DNA of 64,000 bases from Selenomonadales bacterium (lineage in GTDB: Bacteria > Bacillota > Negativicutes > Selenomonadales > Selenomonadaceae), in NCBI GenBank assembly GCA_900769615.1, contig CAAGHH010000026.1, positions 62,001 to 126,000 on the forward strand. Reading direction: 5' to 3'. Shown here piece after piece: positions 16,278 through 24,708 of the stretch; within the stretch, counting starts at the first letter, position 1; each line of letters opens with the position of its first letter. The notes under the pieces are model-generated. The model was not told the origin of the DNA, did no database searches, and saw only the letters and a list, made by a program, of their open reading frames with translations. The position numbers and the translations under genes are program-made.

Positions 16278-17605
16278 AGCGAGCAGCCTCCGAAACCTTT
16301 TTGACTGATAATTTTTCTGGTATCCTTGGGGATAAGAAAGGCTTGGCTGATTTCTTTAGTCAGCTTCATGATACCATCAAAGCCATAATGACCGCCACCA
16401 TCGACATATTCGACAAAGTAAGGGCTAGCGTTAAACCAGGCAGCTTTTTGTCCTAGGCAGATGATTTTTTCGCCGTTAGCGTTTCCGGCTAGCCTGCCAT
16501 CAGGATTTTTTACTGACCAGAGTTCGATATCACCATAATTTTCCTTTAGCCAGGCAAAATTGGCTTGTTCTTCTGGCAATACGGCATCAGCATAAATTTT
16601 AGTTACGTTAAAATTATGCTCCAGGAGCAAGCGGGCTAGACTGAAAGGACAAAAAGTAAACGTGCAGTCAATGGCAATAGGCGTGCTGGCAATTAGTTTT
16701 TTCAGGGCGGTCAAAGCCAGTTCACAGTCAGCGATATGCAGACGATAATCTGGTGAATTAACGTTAATTGCTTGGGCTAATTTTTCTAGATTAGCCGTAA
16801 TTTCAGCATAACGCCAATATTGTGGCAGGAAAAGATAATCCTGTCCTAAACGTCTTTTTAGATCACGGGCAGCTTTATGACCAAAGGGGCTGTAATAAAT
16901 ATTAAGTGAACTTGCGCCCATTTGCAAAAATTCATCATAATTTTTGCAAGTTGTCATATCATAAACTTCCCAGTGATTTTGTTTTAAAAGCGTTATGAGT
17001 TCAGAACTTTCATCGGTTGGCAGATTGTTTGATAAAATATTACAAGTTTTAGCGCGTAATGGCAGTGGCTGCCATAACCGATAAATTTCTTGGCGGAGCC
17101 TTTCTTCAGGTGTCATGCTTTTGCTTTGTCTTATGGGATCCATAATGCACGCGGCAAAAGCAACCGCAGGAAAAAGTTCACGTAGTTTTTGATAGATATA
17201 ATTTAAATCAGTGCCCATAAAATGATGAAAACAAGCCGTAAAGACCAATACCGCCCGTGGCAGTTTGGGCAGAGATTTTAGTATATCACTGACACCCTTG
17301 ATGATAAGTTCTTCATTATCGGTGCGTAACAGATCTTTTTCTAAAAGCTCGATAGTCGAAAACCTTGACATAGCAGCGCGTTCCGCAGCGGTTAGCACGA
17401 CACCACGCAGACAGCCTGACGCACAAATATAAATTTGATGGGTTTCGGGGACTTGCAAACCGGTATGGACGATATTCCAAGTTCCGCGGGCGGGGGGGGA
17501 AAACTCCAAGGTTTTGGTAAATAAATTATTACCAGCAGCGTTTTTTAGCAGTTTGCAAGCTCGTGATGGGTGCCCGTTAATTTTTTGCAACATAAGGAAA
17601 ATCAT
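16268..17605 (-). CDS. NifD-like nitrogenase-superfamily subunit, second pair
   Basis: 445 residues from the ATG at 17605, 22 bases after hypE; the open frame extends upstream into hypE but that part looks spurious. Cys65 (ASGC) and Cys125 (FTACFHHFMGTD) align with NifD Cys88 and Cys154. NifD Cys275, the FeMo-co ligand, aligns with Ser (LNIYYS). The His442 region reads GGHYGFDG, with the His one position earlier. The chain ends in GFGGCSLCE, an unusual C-terminal CxxC. It is a paralogue of the D-like chain encoded at the operon start. Role by inference: catalytic or scaffold alpha chain reduced by the NifH-like protein. N2 fixation is unlikely. Confidence 0.8.
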   Translation of the reverse strand: MIFLMLQKINGHPSRACKLLKNAAGNNLFTKTLEFSPPARGTWNIVHTGLQVPETHQIYICASGCLRGVVLTAAERAAMSRFSTIELLEKDLLRTDNEELIIKGVSDILKSLPKLPRAVLVFTACFHHFMGTDLNYIYQKLRELFPAVAFAACIMDPIRQSKSMTPEERLRQEIYRLWQPLPLRAKTCNILSNNLPTDESSELITLLKQNHWEVYDMTTCKNYDEFLQMGASSLNIYYSPFGHKAARDLKRRLGQDYLFLPQYWRYAEITANLEKLAQAINVNSPDYRLHIADCELALTALKKLIASTPIAIDCTFTFCPFSLARLLLEHNFNVTKIYADAVLPEEQANFAWLKENYGDIELWSVKNPDGRLAGNANGEKIICLGQKAAWFNASPYFVEYVDGGGHYGFDGIMKLTKEISQAFLIPKDTRKIISQKGFGGCSLCE

Positions 17606-17627
17606 CTTCTTTCGCCAATAGCAAGTT

Positions 17628-18659
17628 TTAGCAGATACGGGGCAATAATTCGCCGCCTGGTGCCGGCAGCATGGTCTGGGTACCAATTTCAGTATTTAAC
17701 ACAACTTTTCCCGCTAAGGTTTTATCAGCTACGACTTCGCCAATGATAGCAGCATCCTTAGAATACTTACCTTGACGAAGGGCAGCCACCAGCTCAGGCG
17801 CAATGTCTTTTGGTGCAAAAATAACTAAGCGTCCTTCGCAGGCAAGGTACAAAGGTTCAAGACCAAGCATACCGCAAACACCTTTAACCGTTGGATCAAC
17901 TGGAATGGAGCTAGCATCAAGTTTGATGCCAACATTGCTTTCAGCAGCAATTTCATAAAGAACAGTGCCAACACCGCCTCTGGTAGCATCGCGGATTACA
18001 TGCAGTTTAGAGCGGTCGTCAATGGTTTCAAGCAGGGAATTAACTGTTCCCCATAATGGTGCGCAATCGCTAGTAACCTTAGCATCAATGCTGAAATCAT
18101 TGCGGGCCAATAGTATTGTGCAGCCATGACGGCCAACATCACCAGTCACGATAACAGCATCACCAGCGGCAGCCCGATTGCCGGCGGGGCAGGCTCCAGG
18201 CTGTACCTCGCCAATGCCGGTAGTAGTGATAAAGATATGGTCAACTTGACCGCGACCAGCAACTTTAGTATCACCAGCAACAATGCGAACACCAGCTTCG
18301 GCGGCTGTTTTTTCCATAGCAGCGGCAATTTCCTCTAAATCTTTTAAAGGAAAGCCTTCTTCAATCTGAAAAGCACATGACAGGTATTTGGGTTTAGCTC
18401 CCATGCAGGATAGGTCATTTACGGTACCACAGATACTCAGTTTTCCGATATTGCCACCAGCAAATTTCCACGGCGATACGATAAAGCCGTCAGTAGTAAA
18501 AGCAGCTTTGGTACCGCCAATAGGCAGGATAGCGGCATCATCACTCGTAAATTCTGGATTTTGAAAATGATTTTTAAAAACATCATGAATAAGTTCAGCG
18601 GTTTGTCTGCCACCGGCACCATGCGCCAAAGTTACAGTTTTGTTATAATCAATAGCCAT
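17628..18659 (-). CDS. hypE: HypE, carbamoyl dehydratase for Fe-CN ligand synthesis
   Basis: 343 residues from the ATG at 18659, which overlaps the hypD stop (TAATG) behind a GGAGGAA site. It belongs to the PurM/SelD/HypE family: N-terminal AHGAGGR, SDDAA and the DATRGG loop are present. It ends in PRIC, the HypE tail whose terminal Cys accepts the carbamoyl group from HypF and is dehydrated with ATP to thiocyanate, the source of cyanide for Fe(CN)2CO. That tail rules out SelD. It acts in the cytoplasm with HypCDF. It is unusual in being placed between nitrogenase-like genes with no hydrogenase in view. Confidence 0.95.
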   Translation of the reverse strand: MAIDYNKTVTLAHGAGGRQTAELIHDVFKNHFQNPEFTSDDAAILPIGGTKAAFTTDGFIVSPWKFAGGNIGKLSICGTVNDLSCMGAKPKYLSCAFQIEEGFPLKDLEEIAAAMEKTAAEAGVRIVAGDTKVAGRGQVDHIFITTTGIGEVQPGACPAGNRAAAGDAVIVTGDVGRHGCTILLARNDFSIDAKVTSDCAPLWGTVNSLLETIDDRSKLHVIRDATRGGVGTVLYEIAAESNVGIKLDASSIPVDPTVKGVCGMLGLEPLYLACEGRLVIFAPKDIAPELVAALRQGKYSKDAAIIGEVVADKTLAGKVVLNTEIGTQTMLPAPGGELLPRIC

Positions 18660-19744
18660 TAGAAATTTCCTCCATACTGATAGTAGGCTGAGCAAGCACC
18701 TTCGTGGGAAACCATGCAGGCGCCAACGGGATGTTCAGGATTGCAGATTTTGCCAAATAATGGACAATCTGGCGGAGCACATTTGCCTTGCAGGATATCA
18801 CCGCAGCGGCAGGCTGGGTTAGCATGGCCGTGCATTGGCGGAATCTGATATTTTAGTCGGGCATCAAAGTCAGCATATTTAGCTTTAAGCTTCAAACCGC
18901 TATCAGGAATTGTGCCCAGACCGCGCCACTCAGAATCACAGGGCTCCATAAATTCATTGACCAGTTTTTTGGCAGCAAGACTGCCATTTTCGGTAACAAC
19001 TCGTGGATAGCAATTGACAAAGAAAGGTTCTTTGTTGGCACTTTGTTTGATAATGACTGCTAAGGCAGTTAAAAGCTCACTTACGGTAAAGCCGGCAACA
19101 ACGCCGGAGATACCTTTCGTTTTAGCTAGCTTTTCCGTAAGCTTGGTGCCGACAATGGCGCAGACGTGTCCAGGATACAAGTAAGCATCGCAGGAATCAG
19201 CCATAGCTAGATAGGCTTCATCCATAGTTTTGTTAGCTGAAAGCAAGGAAAAGTTAGCAAGCTGGTTAGCTTTGGCTTGCTTTACCGCAAGACAAGCGGC
19301 AGGAGTAGTGGTTTCAAACCCGACGGCTAAAAAGGCAACTTGCTCGGTTGGGTGCTCAGTGGCATAAGTTACCGCATCAAGTGGCGTATAGACAACCTGA
19401 ACTTTGGCGCCCTTAGCGCGAGCTTCGCCAAGATTCATAGCGGTACCTGGTACGCGCACTAAATCACCAAAGGTACAGATAGTGACATTTTTTTCTAGTG
19501 CCAGATAGATAGCTTCATCGATAAAGTCAGTCGGAGTTACGCATACCGGGCAGCCAGGTCCTGAGATAAGCTCAATATTTTTGGGCAGAAGCTGACGGAT
19601 GCCTAACCGAAAAATTTCATGGGTATGGGTACCGCAGACTTCCATAATTCGTAATTTAGGTCCGTGGTAGTTCGTTATAATATCGCGAGCTTCCATTAGA
19701 ATATTTTTTTTGGTATTCTGTGCAATGTCATTCAATTTGCTCAT
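18659..19744 (-). CDS. hypD: HypD, Fe(CN)2CO assembly scaffold
   Basis: 361 residues, standard HypD length. The conserved motifs are present: CGTHTHE (about residue 37), GPGCPVC (about 65), the GFETTTPA segment and the C-terminal cysteine set (PACRCGD, KCAPPDCPLFG, CNPEHPVGACMVSHEG) that ligates a [4Fe-4S] cluster. HypD with HypC carries the iron that receives two CN and one CO. It lies 16 bases after hypC and overlaps hypE by one base. All motifs look intact, so the pathway should be functional. Confidence 0.96.
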   Translation of the reverse strand: MSKLNDIAQNTKKNILMEARDIITNYHGPKLRIMEVCGTHTHEIFRLGIRQLLPKNIELISGPGCPVCVTPTDFIDEAIYLALEKNVTICTFGDLVRVPGTAMNLGEARAKGAKVQVVYTPLDAVTYATEHPTEQVAFLAVGFETTTPAACLAVKQAKANQLANFSLLSANKTMDEAYLAMADSCDAYLYPGHVCAIVGTKLTEKLAKTKGISGVVAGFTVSELLTALAVIIKQSANKEPFFVNCYPRVVTENGSLAAKKLVNEFMEPCDSEWRGLGTIPDSGLKLKAKYADFDARLKYQIPPMHGHANPACRCGDILQGKCAPPDCPLFGKICNPEHPVGACMVSHEGACSAYYQYGGNF

Positions 19745-19760
19745 TCCATTTCTTGTTAAA

Positions 19761-19967
19761 TTAAAGCTCTCCTAAAACTGATTCGGCTTCAGTCGTATCA
19801 TCACTAGTAATCTTAGCGATGGCGATGCCAGCATGAACCATCACATAATCACCTGGATCAAGTTCATCTAAAAGCTCAGCTGAAACCTCACGGCGAGCTC
19901 CGGACGCATCAACGATAGCAGTTCCATTTTTTACATTTACGACTTTAGCCGGTAATCCAACACACAT
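19761..19967 (-). CDS. hypC: HypC/HupF chaperone
   Basis: 68 residues with the invariant N-terminus MCVGLP, where Cys2 binds the Fe(CN)2CO unit. A small OB-like beta-barrel follows (DELDPGDYVMVHAGIAI). In hydrogenase maturation it shuttles the iron unit from HypD to the apo large subunit. Here no large subunit is encoded nearby, so its client could be a nitrogenase-like protein or a hydrogenase elsewhere. A good ribosome site (AAGGAGAG) lies upstream. It is 28 bases after hypF. Confidence 0.95.
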   Translation of the reverse strand: MCVGLPAKVVNVKNGTAIVDASGARREVSAELLDELDPGDYVMVHAGIAIAKITSDDTTEAESVLGEL

Positions 19968-19995
19968 GATAAAAACTCTCCTTTATAATTAATAT

Positions 19996-22314
19996 TTATG
20001 ACTGTTTGTTTAAATATTGCATGGAAGCAACAGCCTGTCCTAGGGCGATACCGCCATCATTTGGTGGTATCAGCTGGTGCTTAAGCACGGTAAAACCGTA
20101 TGCGGCAAGTTTCTGTTCAGTTAAAATCATTAATAAATGATTTTGGAAAACACCGCCAGATAGAGCGATTGTATTTAAACCAGTTCGTTTGCGAGCAGCC
20201 AGGCTGGCGTTTAGCAGATAGTCAGCTAGACTAAGGTGGAATAAATAGGCTAATTCAGCGCTGCTTTGTCCCTGCAATCTTTTTTGCAGTAACCACGCAA
20301 ATAATTTATCAGTTGCTAGTTCAATAGCAGTTTCATTAACGTTCAATGCTGGCAGGTTTATAGCTTTTATTATAGCCGTGTCAGCATTTTCTTTTTGCCA
20401 TTTTTCAGCGGCAAATTCCAGATACATACTAGCTTCGCCCTCAAAAGTAGCCTTGGTTTTTATACCTAGGATAGCACTTACCGCATCAAATAGCCGGCCG
20501 GCACTAGTGCTGGTTACGGAATTGATATTATTATCAAGCATAAACAGCTGAGCCGTCAGTTCAGCTGATGAACAAAGCTTTAATTTGGTGATAATCGAAC
20601 AGGTTTTTTTCTTATCGTGACTGGTGCTGTCATAAATCATGGCTACGGCAATCCGCCAGCCTTCGGTGCTGGCTTTATCACCGCCGGCTTGCTTGAAGGG
20701 GTGAATGTAACCAAGGCGGGTAAAGGAATCAAAATCAGCTTGCAGAATTTCACCGCCCCAAACCGTGCCATCAGTGCCATAACCTGTGCCATCTAAGGCT
20801 AGCCCGATAACGGGGGCATCATAGTCATTTTCGGCCATGCAGGCTAAGATATGGGCATAATGATGCTGAACTTTAAGCACAGGAAGGTTTAGTTCACTAG
20901 CAATAGTTGTTGTGTTATAACGTGGATGCAGGTCACAAGCAACGATAGCTGGCGTTATTTCTAAAAGTGAACTCAGGCGGGTTATGGTTTCTTTTAAAGC
21001 TTTTACGGTGCGCAAGTCGCTCATATCACCAATATAGGGAGATGGATAAAATAAATTGTCTTTGCCTAAGCAAAAGGTGTTTTTGAGCTCACCGCCAATG
21101 CCTAAAACCTGTCCCTGCCAATTGTTTTTCAGCATAAAAGGAAGTGGGGCAAACCCGCGGCTGCGTCTAATCATATAAGGTGCGCCATTGAGCCAGTCCA
21201 TAACGGTATCATCTGCGCGAATCCTTATTTTGCGGTTATGTGATAGCATAATATCCGTAAAATCTTGCAGGTTTTCGCTAGCATCGTTATCATCACGGCA
21301 AATAGGGGCGCCAGCAGGGTTGCCACTGGTCATGACCAAAGCTTTTGGCATAACTATCCCATCAGGATAATCAAATAATAGCATTTGAACCGGTGCATAA
21401 GGAAGCATTACGCCAAGCTTAGGATTGCCAGGCGCTAAAAGCTCAGCTAATTGGCTTTCAGCTTTTTTAGCTAATAAAACGATTGGCTTCTGATGTCCGG
21501 TTAGCATAGCTTCTTGGCCGGATTCAATATGGCACTCTTGGCTTACCGTTTCAATATCTCGGCACATGATGGCAAAAGGTTTAACTGGGCGGTGCTTTAA
21601 TTTGCGTAATCGCGAAATTGCGTTTTGATTATAGGCATCGCAACAAAGATGAAATCCACCAATACCCTTTATGGCAGCAATGCCGCCACTAGCAATGATT
21701 TGGCGGGTTTTCGTAATAGCTGCAGCTCCCGCAGTTTTTTTATCATCAATAATATAGACTTCAGGACCACAGTCGTTACAGCATACTGGCTGAGCATCAT
21801 AGCGGCGGCTGTCAGGATTGGTATATTCACGATGACAAGCCGTACACATCGGAAATTCACCCATGCTGGTGCGCTCCCGATCATAGGGCATCGAATCAAG
21901 AATCGTAAGTCTTGGTCCGCAGGCTGTGCAATTTATAAAAGGATGTAAGTAACGGCGATTATTGGGATCAAAAAGTTCTGAACGGCATTTATCACAAGTA
22001 GCAATATCAGGAGAAACGAAAATATTGCCTTGCTCTTTGGCACTTTCAATAATGCTGAATTTAGTAAATTGCTGTCTATCAGCTACCAGCGTTTTATCAA
22101 GCTTTAAAATAGAGGACCTTTCAGGAGCTTCGGTTATTAAAGCTTTAAAGAAGGACTGAAGGTTAGCGTCAGTGCCAGCAGCAAAAATTTCGACATAGGG
22201 ACCCTTGTTGCAGACACTGCCGCAGATATTGAATCTAGTTGCCAAGCGATCGACAAAAGGCCGAAAACCTACGCCTTGGACGATACCATAGACTTTGCTT
22301 TGATAAAGTGGCAT
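19996..22314 (-). CDS. hypF: HypF carbamoyltransferase
   Basis: 772 residues from the ATG at 22314 (a GTG at 22323 that overlaps the preceding stop is an alternative). Order: acylphosphatase domain (VQGVGFRPFV, about 10-95), two zinc-finger pairs (CDKC ... CTAC, CTAC ... CNDC, about 105-190), YrdC-like domain (about 200-390), and a Kae1/TobZ-like carbamoyltransferase domain with the HHYAH metal motif (about 475). HypF makes carbamoyl-AMP from carbamoyl phosphate and loads HypE. It is complete in length and motifs. It is translationally coupled to the nifK-like gene before it, the clearest physical link between the two halves of the operon. Confidence 0.95.
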   Translation of the reverse strand: MPLYQSKVYGIVQGVGFRPFVDRLATRFNICGSVCNKGPYVEIFAAGTDANLQSFFKALITEAPERSSILKLDKTLVADRQQFTKFSIIESAKEQGNIFVSPDIATCDKCRSELFDPNNRRYLHPFINCTACGPRLTILDSMPYDRERTSMGEFPMCTACHREYTNPDSRRYDAQPVCCNDCGPEVYIIDDKKTAGAAAITKTRQIIASGGIAAIKGIGGFHLCCDAYNQNAISRLRKLKHRPVKPFAIMCRDIETVSQECHIESGQEAMLTGHQKPIVLLAKKAESQLAELLAPGNPKLGVMLPYAPVQMLLFDYPDGIVMPKALVMTSGNPAGAPICRDDNDASENLQDFTDIMLSHNRKIRIRADDTVMDWLNGAPYMIRRSRGFAPLPFMLKNNWQGQVLGIGGELKNTFCLGKDNLFYPSPYIGDMSDLRTVKALKETITRLSSLLEITPAIVACDLHPRYNTTTIASELNLPVLKVQHHYAHILACMAENDYDAPVIGLALDGTGYGTDGTVWGGEILQADFDSFTRLGYIHPFKQAGGDKASTEGWRIAVAMIYDSTSHDKKKTCSIITKLKLCSSAELTAQLFMLDNNINSVTSTSAGRLFDAVSAILGIKTKATFEGEASMYLEFAAEKWQKENADTAIIKAINLPALNVNETAIELATDKLFAWLLQKRLQGQSSAELAYLFHLSLADYLLNASLAARKRTGLNTIALSGGVFQNHLLMILTEQKLAAYGFTVLKHQLIPPNDGGIALGQAVASMQYLNKQS

Positions 22315-22319
22315 AAAAA

Positions 22320-23405
22320 TCACTCACTTTCCGGTACTAAACAAGTTTCAGCACCAGATACGGCAAAATGATGCCAAGGAATAAAAGAATTAGCATAGAA
22401 AGGCAAAGCTTGTTTAAATAGGGCATCACCAACTATGATATCGGGCTTTAAATCAGCCACTAGTGCTTGAAAAACGTCTTCTTCTTTTAAATGGACATCA
22501 TTGCTTGCGGCCAAGTCAGGTTCGTAAGTAAACCAGGTAGCACAATGAATATTGGCTTTAGGGAAACGGGCTTGCAGCTTTTCGCGCAGCGCTTTGGTAG
22601 CAACTTGCTGATGTATTAGCAAAATAGTAGCGTCTTTTTTTTCATTTAAAGCCGTTAATAACGCAGAATCGTTTAGTCTGGTTGCTGCTAGTGGATCATC
22701 AATAGTATAAGGTGTGCCAAATTTTTGTTTTAGAAATTTAGCGGCAGCGATACCTGCTGGCGCTATTACTAGATTTTCTTCCATAGCCGCGGCCTGTTTA
22801 TAGATATCAATACCAGTATCATAGCCATAAAAAACGATATGTTTATAGCCGTTTGCTTGCAATTTTTGGCGTATAGCTGAAAGCTCAGCACTTGAAAAAT
22901 CCATGAGTGATGCCCCGATAACGCCGATGCTTTGCGGGATAGTTGCCTCAATTGCTGAAGCAAATTCTTTAAATAAAGCTAGATAGGAAAGCCGGCAGCC
23001 ATTATCATAAAGTTTGGTGCCATCAGTAGCAATGGCGAGCATGGGGAGTCCAAGTTTTCTTTCACCCATGCGTTTTAAGGCTTTTAGATCTGTTCCAATA
23101 ATAGCTGGAACCGGCGTCGATACCAAAGCAACAAAATTGATATTTAATTGCTTGGCAGCAAGTTCGATTTTTTCAATTAATTTATCATCACGTCCCATTA
23201 TGGCATCCATATCACGCAGTCCAGCGCTGAATACGGCACTAGCTGAGTTTAGTTCGTTCCAGCGCGGTTCATCAAACCCGCAGATGTTTCCCGCACAGCC
23301 TCCAGCGTCGATTATAACAACGCTGCCGGACGCTGGGTAAAGAATGGAAGCGGCACCACTGGTATCAGGTGCAAATGGTGGGAGGTATAACCTTAAACCT
23401 TTCAT
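22320..23405 (-). CDS. NifK-like nitrogenase-superfamily subunit, first pair
   Basis: 361 residues, shorter than NifK. Cys37 (DAGGC) aligns with NifK Cys95; Cys42 follows in NICGFDEPRW. Positions equivalent to NifK Cys70 and Cys153 are not Cys (the latter is Pro before AIIGTD). DEPRW and GRDDKLI match the second NifK-like chain. It overlaps the D-like gene before it by four bases (ATGA type), so the two are coupled and probably made in equal amounts. Together they could hold one Fe-S cluster by two Cys from D and one from K, as in the dark-operative protochlorophyllide reductase style. The substrate is unknown. Confidence 0.82.
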   Translation of the reverse strand: MKGLRLYLPPFAPDTSGAASILYPASGSVVIIDAGGCAGNICGFDEPRWNELNSASAVFSAGLRDMDAIMGRDDKLIEKIELAAKQLNINFVALVSTPVPAIIGTDLKALKRMGERKLGLPMLAIATDGTKLYDNGCRLSYLALFKEFASAIEATIPQSIGVIGASLMDFSSAELSAIRQKLQANGYKHIVFYGYDTGIDIYKQAAAMEENLVIAPAGIAAAKFLKQKFGTPYTIDDPLAATRLNDSALLTALNEKKDATILLIHQQVATKALREKLQARFPKANIHCATWFTYEPDLAASNDVHLKEEDVFQALVADLKPDIIVGDALFKQALPFYANSFIPWHHFAVSGAETCLVPESE

Positions 23406-24706
23406 GACATATCCTCCGTAGCTTGGTCAAGAGTTTTTTGCATACGCTTAAATAAATCGCGAATCCCCTGATAGCCAAATGGCTGCATTTCATCATTCCA
23501 TTCCACGAAAGGCAGGTCAGGATGATAATAATGGGCGTCAGCACCAAGCGCAAAAGTAACGGAGCTTTCGCTATTTTTGTAATTAAGCATACTAGGCGAT
23601 AGATTGGTATAAAGTTTAGTTTGGGGACTGAGTTTAGCTAAACGATTAATATAAAAGAAATCCTGTGCCTGTGGAGTAGCATAAATTTCAGCAACGGCTA
23701 GACCGTAGCGAACCATAGCTAAAGCTAGTTCAAAAGCATTGGCATTAAGCCGGCTGCCAATACCAAGCCTTATGTTGCTGTATTTATTCATAAAATCAGT
23801 GATTGCTGCTTGGGAAGCGGTCTTATGCGCCTCTGTTGCAAAACTGACGCCTAAAATTTTGGCAAGACTATTATATTGACTAGTGACCTTATCAAGCTGA
23901 TATAGGCGCTTTAGTTCAATCGCGGGAATATTAAGCGTGCTGGCAAAATAATCAGCGGCTTCTCTGGCTTCAGGATTAAGTACTAAATTAAAATTGGCAG
24001 CAGCAAGCGCCTGATATTCAGCATAAGATTTAGTGCGACCGATTTCCTGTATTTTAGTAACACCAACACTTTTTAATAAATCGTAAAGCTCAGTCGGCAT
24101 AAGTGGCGCAAAATAGCCTAATAAGTTTGCCGTATGGCTATCTTTTTTGGTTGGCTCGAGTAAAGAATAAATAGTTTTGCGGATAGCTGTCATAGGCGGC
24201 TTGCGGCTGTCACGGGTAAGAGCATACATATAGCTTGGCAAAACCGGCAGCTTGCATGCAAGGCTTGCTTTGCGACAAACCCGTTCCATATCAGTGCCAA
24301 GAAGCGCATCCACACAGGTAATACAGATCATTACACAGGTCGGTTTAGTTTTTCGGCTGGCAACAAAAGCTTTTACAGCTTCCGCAACTTTATTTAAATG
24401 CTTGCCAGTAACAATATCATTTTCATCGAGCATAAGGTAAGCAAAGCGATCGCCATAGTGACTAGCTGCCCGCACAGCTGAGGTATTGCGTCCGCAGCAG
24501 CCTGGAGCTAATAGGAGCATAATGCTTCCAGGGATGCTTAGGCCAGCTCTTTTGACGCCAAAGCCTTGAGCACCAGGGGAGTTGAAATCAAGGGCGGCTG
24601 GTGAATTGTAGATAAGATGCGTATCTGTTTGAAATTCACTGGGGATATTGTCACGACCGCAGGCAGCAAGCTCGGCTATGGTCATATAATATGATGCTTT
24701 TGACAT
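23402..24706 (-). CDS. NifD-like nitrogenase-superfamily subunit, first pair
   Basis: 434 residues. Cys70 (LAPGCCGRN) and Cys131 (ICITCVDALLGTD) align with NifD Cys88 and Cys154; the Cys62 position is not Cys. NifD Cys275 aligns with Asn (NLVLN) and His442 with Phe (PFGYQG), so FeMo-cofactor cannot be held in the usual way. It follows the nifH-like gene by two bases and overlaps its K partner by four. It is similar throughout to the second D-like chain, which indicates an internal duplication, as seen for NifDK and NifEN. It is probably the alpha chain of a nitrogenase-like reductase or a scaffold. Confidence 0.83.
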   Translation of the reverse strand: MSKASYYMTIAELAACGRDNIPSEFQTDTHLIYNSPAALDFNSPGAQGFGVKRAGLSIPGSIMLLLAPGCCGRNTSAVRAASHYGDRFAYLMLDENDIVTGKHLNKVAEAVKAFVASRKTKPTCVMICITCVDALLGTDMERVCRKASLACKLPVLPSYMYALTRDSRKPPMTAIRKTIYSLLEPTKKDSHTANLLGYFAPLMPTELYDLLKSVGVTKIQEIGRTKSYAEYQALAAANFNLVLNPEAREAADYFASTLNIPAIELKRLYQLDKVTSQYNSLAKILGVSFATEAHKTASQAAITDFMNKYSNIRLGIGSRLNANAFELALAMVRYGLAVAEIYATPQAQDFFYINRLAKLSPQTKLYTNLSPSMLNYKNSESSVTFALGADAHYYHPDLPFVEWNDEMQPFGYQGIRDLFKRMQKTLDQATEDMS

Positions 24707-24708
24707 AA

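Noticed and set aside
17606..17686. Upstream extension of the second nifD-like frame into hypE
   Set aside because: The extra 27 codons overlap the conserved hypE C-terminus (PRIC) and read as random Cys/Arg-rich sequence; the ATG at 17605 is the reasonable start.
17628..18659. SelD (selenophosphate synthetase) instead of HypE
   Set aside because: The C-terminal PRIC and position between hypD and the operon rest identify HypE.
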